The notes beneath the pieces are model-generated. The model saw only the letters and a program-made list of their open reading frames with translations. It searched no databases and was not told the origin of the DNA. Below, in pieces: positions 9,501-15,843 of a stretch of 15,843 nt of DNA. Position 1 is the first letter of the stretch; every line of letters starts with the position of its first letter. The stretch lies in NCBI GenBank assembly GCA_009602725.1, contig WELB01000190.1, positions 165,504 to 181,346 on the forward strand. Direction: 5' to 3'. The DNA comes from Spirogloea muscicola (Eukaryota > Streptophyta > Zygnematophyceae > Spirogloeales > Spirogloeaceae). A program made the translations under genes and the position numbers.

Positions 9501-11180
9501 ATAAGGGAGTCGGAAGAGGGTATATGTACTTCGCGTGCATCGTGGCCAGCTTCGAGACAAATGCCTCCAAATCCAGAGCCTCATCATAGTTTCCGTTCCG
9601 GACACACCTGTCAGCATGTAAATCTCAGCACATCAAGACAACTGAGCCCTACACCCCATATGGGGATTGCGGGTGAACCAGCTACTGCTGCATGCTGTGT
9701 ATCAGAGGGCAGCCTATCAAGTACTTCACAGCCACACAAAGTAGAGGCCTCAGTGCCATGATGCATCTCCGGATCATCACAGTGCCATGAGAGAGTGGGA
9801 TAAATTAGGGTACTAAGCTGGACAGCAGAAGCTCACGTGTCCATCAACTGTGGTATTTCTAAAAGGTCCAACAAGGTTGGCTGCGTTGCCAGCATTGTTC
9901 TGTTGAGCCTCCGTTTCTCTACTATGATCTGAGCGTCCTCCATGAATTGATTGCAACCATTTGTCAGCTTCGGCACCTCCTGAATCTGCAAAAGTAGATA
10001 TCCGTGTTAGCATCGTGTGATGAAGACAGAGCAACAGCTCCACTGGAACCTCAAGGACAAATGCCCGTGAGGTAAGCGCTCAATACGGAACAACATTGAA
10101 GTGGCTTGTGACAGACTCCATCAAAAATGCACTTCAGGAATGCTGCTTGTGTTCGGCAACCAGAATCAGAGGTCCACAGCCAGGCCAAAGCATGCCACAG
10201 GCCAGCATGACCGCCAAAGAAGTTCCAGTTCTGAGTACTCACCAGCGACTCTAAGTGCAAGTCCACTTTGGCTATCTCTTTTCGTATAGACTGCACAGCT
10301 TCAGCTGCAGCAATGAAGGCCCGATAATGCCCTATTGCAACTTCCTGCATCTGTCGTTGAATCCGCTCTGCCTCTGTTCTCAGGAGCTCTGGTTCCTGAG
10401 TAGGTCAACACAGCTAGCTCTACTCAGGGGACATCAAAAGTATCAAACACAAATCTCGGAACCTGATGCGATTCGTGAAAGGCTACGGGGGCTGGTTGAG
10501 AATGCAATGTAGCTACCATGCACGATGGAAGTGTCCTGATCGACACTGAGGACCCTGCTAGCACGGCCGTTTCTAACATCCTGCCATTGGCAGGAACCTA
10601 ATGAAGAAAGGCTCTGCAGCTCAGAGATGCAGAAGTAGTCATCTAAGTTGGGAAGCCAAAACGATCAGTATACAGCTCCATAAGCAACATAGCTGTACAA
10701 ACACCCTCCAGACACCTGCAAAGGGTCCAAGTACTGCTTGGCCTGGATCAGGCTGGTGCTTTGCAAGGGCTTGCCCTGTGAAGCTAAATATGTATCCGAC
10801 GATGTCCAGGCTGTTCGACGCTTGAGTTGAAGCCAACCAGGCGGGCTGTGTCTGGAAGAGACGGGATCCACGAACCCAGGCTCTACATTGTGCCTTGGAG
10901 GTTGCCGCGATGAGGCCAAGGGGCTGGTAAGTCGGCCATATAGACCGCGCTCTCAATTGAAACGTCTCTCGTGGACGACAAGTCTGGCTGAGCCAAGGAG
11001 AAAGGAGGCGGGCGACGGCAGCATGACCAGTCGCAGGAGCCGGGGGCTCGTCGATGTCAGTAGGCAGACCTTGCTCAGGTGCTCGAGGCTGTACGAGAGG
11101 AGCTCGGAGAGGTAGGCATCCTGGAGCTCGTCCTGTGGCGAGCCTCCGGCCTCGGCGCCGGAGGCCGCGCGCGTCTCCAT
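6578..11180 (-). CDS. COG8: Conserved oligomeric Golgi complex subunit 8, 12 exons, complete
   Basis: COG8 (Dor1 family) belongs to lobe B of the COG tethering complex, which captures vesicles in retrograde intra-Golgi traffic on the cytosolic face. Minus-strand exons: 11180-11070, 10395-10243, 9985-9837, 9607-9530, 9424-9331, 9108-9034, 8798-8502, 8295-8228, 8107-8053, 7875-7734, 7501-7317, 7093-6578. All eleven introns are GT-AG and every phase matches, giving 640 residues (1923 nt with stop). Family blocks in order: [12 protein letters not shown] (exon 1), [14 protein letters not shown] (2), E-V-P-K-L-T-N-G-C and [10 protein letters not shown] (3), [11 protein letters not shown] (4), [10 protein letters not shown] and [12 protein letters not shown] (7), [13 protein letters not shown] (8), [11 protein letters not shown] (10), L-N-E-L-R-H-C-A-P (11), C-F-S-R-C-Y-P-G-A (12). 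It reads closest to plant COG8. The last ~130 residues are a polar, Ala/Gly/Pro-rich tail, probably disordered. The ATG has a good context (GCGATGG); no upstream ATG lies in frame. Confidence 0.97.
8316..8333. repeat. Perfect 18-bp palindrome in COG8 intron 7
   Basis: CACAATGAG followed by its exact reverse complement CTCATTGTG. It lies 21 nt upstream of the exon 8 acceptor (exon starts at 8295 on the minus strand), next to the pyrimidine-rich tract, so in the transcript it could form a small stem in the branch-point region. It may also be chance. Confidence 0.6.
8400..8446. repeat. Short imperfect tandem duplication in COG8 intron 7
   Basis: Two adjacent units of about 22-23 nt, both of the pattern CATGTCA-[GA]-GTAGCCAACTAT with a few mismatches (catgtcagatagccaactat and catgtcaagtagtcaactat). 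They are intronic and no function is seen. Confidence 0.5.
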
Positions 11181-11183
11181 CGC

Positions 11184-11222
11184 CGCGGCGGCGGCGGCGG
11201 CGACGGCGGCGGCGGCGGCGGC
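11184..11222. repeat. CGG/CCG trinucleotide repeat directly upstream of the COG8 ATG
   Basis: A near-pure run of CGG (+ strand) with one interruption (GAC) abuts the COG8 start codon and would form most of the proximal 5' leader. On the minus strand it reads GCC GCC in frame with COG8, so the frame is open as polyalanine back to a TAA at 11252-11250, but it holds no ATG. In another minus-strand frame it reads polyarginine, which creates a long but spurious open frame over 10639-11484. Confidence 0.9.
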
Positions 11223-11466
11223 ACAGGAAGATGGGGACTTTGGAGGCTCTTATGATAGCCTGATGATGGCAACCGAACGCCCACATGGCCATGAGATGTG
11301 GTACTCTCATGCTCGTCTGCTTGTGAAAGTTAGTCAAAGTCAAAGGTATCCAGCTCAAAGTCAAGGCCAGACACCTGCAGCGGGTGGCATCCCACCACGA
11401 CGGCGGTTGCTGGTAGGCCAGCCTAAGCTCCAGGTTGGGGTCTAGGAGAGAGCAGCAGCTTAGCCA

Positions 11467-11580
11467 GAGGGGGGGCGAGGGCAAAGCCAGCCCATAGAAG
11501 AATGAACAGAAAGAAAGAGTCTATTTCAGTGGAGGGCGATGCCTGTGACTGGCCAGCATGAAAAGATTAAACAAGGACCT
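11467..11580 (-). repeat. Two adjacent diverged copies of an unnamed repeat family (reverse orientation)
   Basis: Copy 1 (about 11467-11510) has the pattern gggcgagggcaaagccagccc then agaatgaacagaaag. Copy 2 (about 11535-11580) has gagggcgatgcctgtga, ctggccagcatgaaaagatt and aaacaaggacc. Read on the minus strand they match the + strand copies at 12.7-14.0 kb, for example gggctggccaatcacagcc followed by gtcgccctc. Confidence 0.6.
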
Positions 11581-11985
11581 GCAGGAGGAGGCGCACATTG
11601 AGGACGTCACACACATTGGACGCTTGTGATGGCGTGCTGTGACCTGGTATGCTTTTGTGGAGTTTGACGAGCTAAAATCAGCCCGCACAAAGTAAATACT
11701 ATGACAGGTTTCATGTCTAGGCTACAGAGCATGGACGGGCTGACAAGCAGGCACCTCTGTATAGTGAGGTTCAGAGTATGCAGACCAAGCCAGCTAGCAA
11801 AGAACAAATGGATGTGACTGGTCGCAAGTAAAGCCTTCGAAGAGCTGGCTCTTCTTTCACAGCCACTGCGCCCTTTGGAGATGCTGCTTCTCCTGCTATG
11901 ATTGTTACATGCTTAAAGAGACGTAAGAGGTTTTACCGCTTCCTGGCGTTTACTGGCGGTGTTGCCTGGGGTTTGGACTGGCTGG

Positions 11986-12006
11986 TAGCATGCCAGGCGC
12001 ATGCTA
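11986..12006. repeat. Perfect hairpin, 8-bp arms and 5-nt loop
   Basis: TAGCATGC, loop CAGGC, then GCATGCTA. No T-run follows and no gene ends here, so it is not a terminator in any sense I can support. Confidence 0.5.
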
Positions 12007-12688
12007 AACATTTTCATTTGATCCGGAGCAAGTCCGCTTCCTCCACTATAAAAGTCTTCCGTCAGGAAGCCAACATCAAAAGAGAGTGCCCAGGGACAGT
12101 ACGTCTCCAACTGGCTACCTTTTCATGCTTAAGAGTGTCGCAATGCACAAACTCTTAATCGACACGGAAAGACATGCTCAAGGTCGCCCTTCCTACCTGG
12201 ATTTCAGTAGTACGTGGTTTTCCGTGTACCGCACTCCATGACAACCCCGTAATATTTGATGACACTGTACCTGGCTAATATTTGTAGAGCTTGTGGACCA
12301 ATCGCCTTTGAGAAAGAGCTTATCCAAAGTCGATGCAAAGCCTTAGGTCTGAATGTTGTCAACAATATTGTGCAGTTATACAGAGAGCACGCTGTGACCA
12401 TGCTGTGTAAAGCATTGTAGATTGAGAGATTGACGTGTACCAGAATCGAACACCAATGCCAAAAATGTGATGCAGATTGTAGTGCAGCGTGGCAATATCT
12501 GGACTACCTGGGCATCAGTTGGACAATGCACACTAATAATCCTCGACAATTCTATCTTAGGAGTTTATAATCAGCAATAGAAGTTGGGCGTGAGCCAGCA
12601 GATCGATAGAGGTCTTTGCAACACCAGCTTGTGAGGGCCAGTGACTGTCTTCACCACTCACCTTGTCCACAGAATGCCTAAATCTTGT

Positions 12689-12702
12689 CCGTTCCGGAAC
12701 GG
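12689..12702. repeat. Perfect 14-bp palindrome CCGTTCCGGAACGG
   Basis: This self-complementary 14-mer stands just before the first + strand copy of the repeat family. It resembles a binding site for a dimeric protein or an element end in shape only; nothing else supports either reading. Confidence 0.5.
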
Positions 12703-12719
12703 GCTCGTTCCTCTTTCAT

Positions 12720-14030
12720 TCCTTCTGGACTTAGGCCCCTTCGGACTTTGTTCATTCTTTTCTGGGCTGGCCAATCACAGCCGTCGCCCTCCTCTGGAAG
12801 AGCTTTTCGTCTGGGCGAGTGTACTTCAGTGCTTTTCACGCCTTTCGGCCCTTTCAGACCTTGTACCACTTTTAAGAGCCATTCTGCTTTTGGGCTTCTT
12901 CTCACGGCCATTGCCTTACATTTGAAGAGCTGTTTCGCAGCCATCGGCATCAACGCCTTCAAATCAAGGCCCGAGGCTTATCGCACGCTCCTCCAGTGGT
13001 GCCTTGGCCTGGCCCCCACCTGCCTGATCGAAGTCTGTCAGTATGAGTGCCGCTTTTCTGTGCAGAGGGCGGAGTTCTCGCTATGCACATGCTGCAAAGT
13101 CCCAATGAAGTGGCTATGAAGTGGTGGGCGTTCCAAACCTGCTACGGGTTGCCCAGGCGGATTGATGCGTGACGCCGGCTACCGCACAATTATGGAGGTG
13201 AACAATATCATGCCCATCNGCTCAGGCGTATGCTCTGCATCAGAAAGCTGGTCGAGCCTTAGCTGCTGGCACAAGAGCTAGTCAATTGCCGTCCGGTGTT
13301 CGAGCGTCAGCTAGTGACCTCTATGTGCTGACTCGTGGTTACTGAGCGGGTCAGCTTAGCAGCAGGTGACGTACAGTTGTCCAATGTGCTTGCCTTTGTA
13401 CTTGGCCACACATGGCCTCCCCATCTCTTAATACACACGCATGCCACTGGGAGTGCCGCTTCTTCTTCCCTGAAAGGCCCGTGAAAGCTCTGAGGGAGCT
13501 CCACACCATTGCGCGTTACAGATCCCGGCCTGTTGTGATGTGGGGTCTACAATGATTGGAAGTTGCTTGCTCAGAGTGAGCTCCAGGTTGCGATTCAGTT
13601 TAGGGTGAATGCATAAACGAGGACGCAAATAATAACCGGAGATGAGAGATGCTTTAAGTCAAACTTCCTTTGTTTCTATTTCTGGGTGGCCTCTCACAGC
13701 CATCGCCCTCTACTTAGCGGTCCATGGCCCACGCTCTGCATCTGCGTGCTGGCCGTGCTCTTGCTGCAGCCTCCGGCTTTCGTCAGGGTGATAGCTTCCC
13801 GGCAGCTAGTCTGTCGGATCTAAGGCTCCTCACTCGTAATTACTGAGTGATCCATCCTCCCCCTGTTTTTCCCATCGCATCCTCAGGCCCCTTTGTGGCT
13901 GCTCCACGCTCTTAGGCCCCTTCGAACCTTTGTCAATTCTTTTGGGCTGGCTTTTTGCAGCCCTTGCCCCCATTGGGAGTACCACTTCTTCTACTTAAAG
14001 CGTCTCTCTTTCTTGAAGTGGAGCCCCCGG
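12720..14030 (+). repeat. Diverged copies of the unnamed repeat family (forward orientation)
   Basis: Several copies share a module: cttaggccccttcg, then ttttgggctgg, then tcacagcc or gcagccc, then tcgccc or ttgccccc, then gggagtaccacttcttct. The clearest are about 12730-12800, 12838-12912, 13440-13475 (3' module only), 13676-13722 and 13905-14000. Around 13305-13350 and 13798-13855 a second shared module (cagctagt, then ctcgtggttactgag or ctcgtaattactgag) suggests an old tandem duplication of roughly 0.5 kb. The copies are too diverged to align exactly by eye. No transposase or reverse transcriptase is seen, so class is undetermined. Confidence 0.6.
13219..13219. other. Unresolved base (N)
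   Basis: The only ambiguous base in the window, inside the repeat-rich intergenic region. It fits a read-coverage or repeat-collapse problem in the assembly and affects no gene that I call. Confidence 0.95.
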
Positions 14031-14507
14031 AGGAGGTCAAGCTGGCACACTCAGGGTGAGAAGCAATGTTTTGATACGTTGAGAGCAGAGCAGCATAAGT
14101 TGCTCCATTTAGCCAATTGGCCTTGGCCACTCAGCTGACGGTCTGACTGCATGCGAGTAAAATGGGAGGCCAAACAAGGGCCAGTTCACAAAGATGTGAC
14201 AATGGGAGCTGCATGCAGCCAAACTAGGAGAGGAATCTGTATAGCTCAGCCATTTAACTGTTGCATAAATCTGTACAAATTATGTACCTGGCTTCACAAG
14301 GACGTCTGGACGGAATGCATCTAATGTTCTGCATTCAGTTCGATCAAGCAAAGTCATAGCCTTGTAATGGAGGCTTCTCTGCTGACAACCTATATGACAC
14401 GCAAGGCGCCTTGGGATCTCTGTCCGGAATTAGCTCCAGCAGACGAGCGTTGTGGCGTAAGAGCTCCAGGCACCTCATTATCAGCCTTGCCGGCCAACGT
14501 TGCCGTC

Positions 14508-15843
14508 CTATCTTGCAGTCTGGAAGAGATTATCACTCAAGCGGCGCCGGAGCTCGGCCCTGTGACCATGAGATACCAGGACGATGACAGAAGTGCTATC
14601 AGTCCTCTGACATGGCACGCAGGCACGCCACAGCCAAAGCAAGCTCTGATTGCGGCCTGCACAGGACTTTCACTCAAGCAGCACGGTGAAGCCAGCAGCA
14701 TGTGCAGGCCAGATCGAGCGAGGTCCCTGACAGACTCACCAGATAAGAGCTCGCTCGTGAGCGACATTGCCAAGAGCACTGCGGTTCTCCTCGGCGCGGC
14801 GCAGCAGGTAGGGCAGGACATTCTCGAGCGGACCAAAGGGTAGATACTTGCTCACGCGGAAGCCTGCCTGCGCGAGGCTCAGCGAGAGGCCGTCCGCCAT
14901 GCCTTTGAGCTGCGCAAAGTGCACCCGTGGGTCGTCCTGGTCCAGGCCTATCTGCTCCACCCTTCTTGCTGCCTCCCTCCCAGAGTCGTAGTTGTGCGTG
15001 GCGAGCAGGACGGCGGGCGATGCCGAGGGCGGGGCTCGGGAGACGGCGTCAATCATGACGGCCGCGCAGGTGTCGTAGTTGCGGTGAGTATCTTCCACCG
15101 TCGCGTAGCACGGCGAAGGCAGCCCCAGCGACTCCGCCAGTGCCGTCTCGCGGGAGAGGTACGCCCCCCGCACCAGCTTGACCCCCAACTTGCAGTTGGC
15201 CCGGGCTGTGCCTTCCAGGAGCAAGAGCAGGCGCGGCAGCGAGTCCTGCAAGTATGCCTGGACTGTGCTGAAGACCAGCGGTAGAGAGCCCTTCCGATTG
15301 TGCTTCAGAGCCACTGCATAGACGAGATGGTCGATCGCTGGCTGCACGGTCGTGTCCTCCGCGTCCTGCACCATGCCCACCCTGGGCATCGATCAGTGAC
15401 ACGTGAGTGTGCAGCAGAGCAAGCTCCGTCCTCCACCGTCCAGAGCCGGCACAACCGGGCGCGAGAGCAGCAGCAGCGCGAGAGGACGTACCACAAGGAG
15501 CGGCAAGCCGACTTCCTCGCACAGCCTGGCGCAAGCGAGCAGGCACAACCACCATGCAGAGTCAGGACAGAGTCAGGCTCGGCACGGCAGCAGCCGCTGC
15601 CTTGCCACCAGCGAGGGCGGCGCAGGTCGGCCCGCGCCCCGCCGTGCTTGCTGCCGAAGGTGAGCGGCCGCGAGCAGGTGAGCCAGCAGTGCGCACCGGC
15701 AGATGTCGTGGAGGTGGGCGATGCAGGCGTGCAGGTGGGCCTCGTCCTCGGCGGAGAGCGGCGGGGGCTGCGCCGCCGGCTCCGAGGGGCCGCCGCCGCC
15801 GGGGAGGACGACGGGCAGCGAGGCGCGGAGCCAGGGCGGCGGC
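14508..15843 (-). CDS. PRODH: Proline dehydrogenase (FAD-dependent), 5' partial, last 4 exons
   Basis: Oxidises L-proline to pyrroline-5-carboxylate with FAD, passing electrons to quinone at the mitochondrial inner membrane; first step of proline catabolism. Minus-strand exons: >15843-15697, 15525-15492 (34 nt), 15365-14740, 14559-14508. Introns are GT-AG and phases agree, giving 285 residues with the stop TAG at 14510-14508. Family blocks in order: H-L-H-D-I-C-R joined across two introns to L-C-E-E-V-G-L-P-L-L-V and then D-A-E-D-T-T-V-Q-P-A-I-D; V-F-S-T-V-Q-A-Y-L-Q-D; G-V-K-L-V-R-G-A-Y; A-T-H-N-Y-D-S; F-A-Q-L-K-G-M-A-D; K-Y-L-P-F-G-P; P-Y-L-L-R-R-A-E-E-N. The paired Arg in the last block correspond to the substrate-carboxylate binding pair known from bacterial PutA. 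A single-exon reading would stop at 14738-14736 after L-I-W; splicing instead gives L-I-W-A-E-L-R-R-R-L, as expected for the family. A Gly/Pro-rich linker precedes the E-D-E-A-H-L-H helix. The N-terminus, with transit peptide and first barrel strands, is beyond the window. Confidence 0.96.
15492..15525 (-). other. PRODH: 34-nt micro-exon of PRODH
   Basis: Bounded by gcgccag|G upstream and CTTGTG|gtacgt downstream, it carries one base of a split Arg codon plus eleven codons, L-C-E-E-V-G-L-P-L-L-V. These residues lead into the conserved D-A-E strand, so skipping it would destroy the barrel. It is listed separately because gene finders often miss exons of this size. Confidence 0.88.

Larger units (their letters stand above)
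11223..14507. other. Intergenic region between COG8 and PRODH, repeat-rich
   Basis: 3.3 kb upstream of COG8 and downstream of PRODH (both minus strand), so it should carry the COG8 promoter and the PRODH 3' UTR. Most open frames here do not look like protein. The identifiable content is the diverged repeat family described separately, a TATAAAA at about 12048 on the + strand with no recognisable gene after it, a hairpin at 11986-12006, a 14-bp palindrome at 12689-12702 and an N at 13219. Between about 11600 and 12600 I see nothing I can name. Confidence 0.6.

Noticed and set aside
9813-10043. 76-codon minus-strand frame over COG8 exon 3
   Set aside because: Wrong frame. The same DNA read from the acceptor at 9985 in the other frame gives clear COG8 sequence.
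10639-11484. 281-codon open frame on the minus strand overlapping COG8 exon 1
   Set aside because: It runs through COG8 intron 1, is out of frame with exon 1, and gains length from the CGG repeat read as polyarginine. The sequence is not protein-like.
11544-11693. RRM-like fragment (Y-A-F-V-E-F-D-E, similar to an RNP1 motif) after a short Lys-rich stretch
   Set aside because: The upstream part is one of the diverged repeat copies, a TGA interrupts the frame, and only about 20 residues resemble an RRM. Too little for a pseudogene call.
12435-12470. tRNA T-loop-like TTCGATT on the minus strand
   Set aside because: The flanking bases do not form a T-stem, and no acceptor or anticodon stem is found around it.
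12641-13119. Overlapping hydrophobic open frames on both strands
   Set aside because: They lie in the repeat copies, have no conserved protein pattern and occur in several frames at once.
14367-14843. 158-codon plus-strand open frame
   Set aside because: Antisense to the PRODH 3' exons and their intron; no recognisable domain.

Overview
This window is nuclear DNA of a eukaryote, most likely a chlorophyte green alga; a trebouxiophyte would fit. Four conserved protein genes are cut into short exons by many 100-670 nt spliceosomal introns. The COG8 and 2H-like proteins read most like their land-plant relatives. A TGTAA motif, the usual green-algal polyadenylation signal, lies behind one stop codon, and degenerate CCCTAAA-type (plant/Chlorella telomere-like) sequence sits in an intron. 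No bacterial operon, CRISPR array, tRNA or rRNA was seen. The lineage call is inference.

Layout: (1) 1-2313, + strand: the 3' part of a GDP-fucose O-fucosyltransferase-like gene whose last reading frame continues beyond a TGA. (2) 2314-3268: convergent intergenic DNA. (3) 3269-5082, - strand: a complete four-exon gene for a conserved 264-residue plant/algal protein ending in an H-x-T motif of the 2H (LigT/cyclic phosphodiesterase-like) type. (4) 5083-6577: intergenic. (5) 6578-11180, - strand: the complete twelve-exon gene for COG8, a subunit of the Golgi tethering complex, 640 residues. (6) 11181-14507: a CGG-repeat leader of COG8, then intergenic DNA filled with old, diverged copies of an unnamed repeat family in both orientations, and one unresolved base (N). 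(7) 14508-15843, - strand: the 3' part of a proline dehydrogenase gene, including a 34-nt micro-exon.

Exon joins were derived by hand from splice consensus, phase continuity and recalled family conservation. All COG8 and PRODH joins keep phase and give family-like protein. In the O-fucosyltransferase gene two donors are ambiguous, and in the 2H-like gene one intron has two possible solutions. COG8 (Golgi traffic) and the O-fucosyltransferase (secretory-pathway glycosylation) share a cellular compartment, but they lie on opposite strands with another gene between them, so I read no functional unit into the order. PRODH is mitochondrial proline catabolism. I saw no clearly new biological system. 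The observations most worth checking are the in-frame TGA followed by phase-consistent coding-like sequence, the repeat family at 11.4-14.1 kb, and the candidate GC-AG introns.
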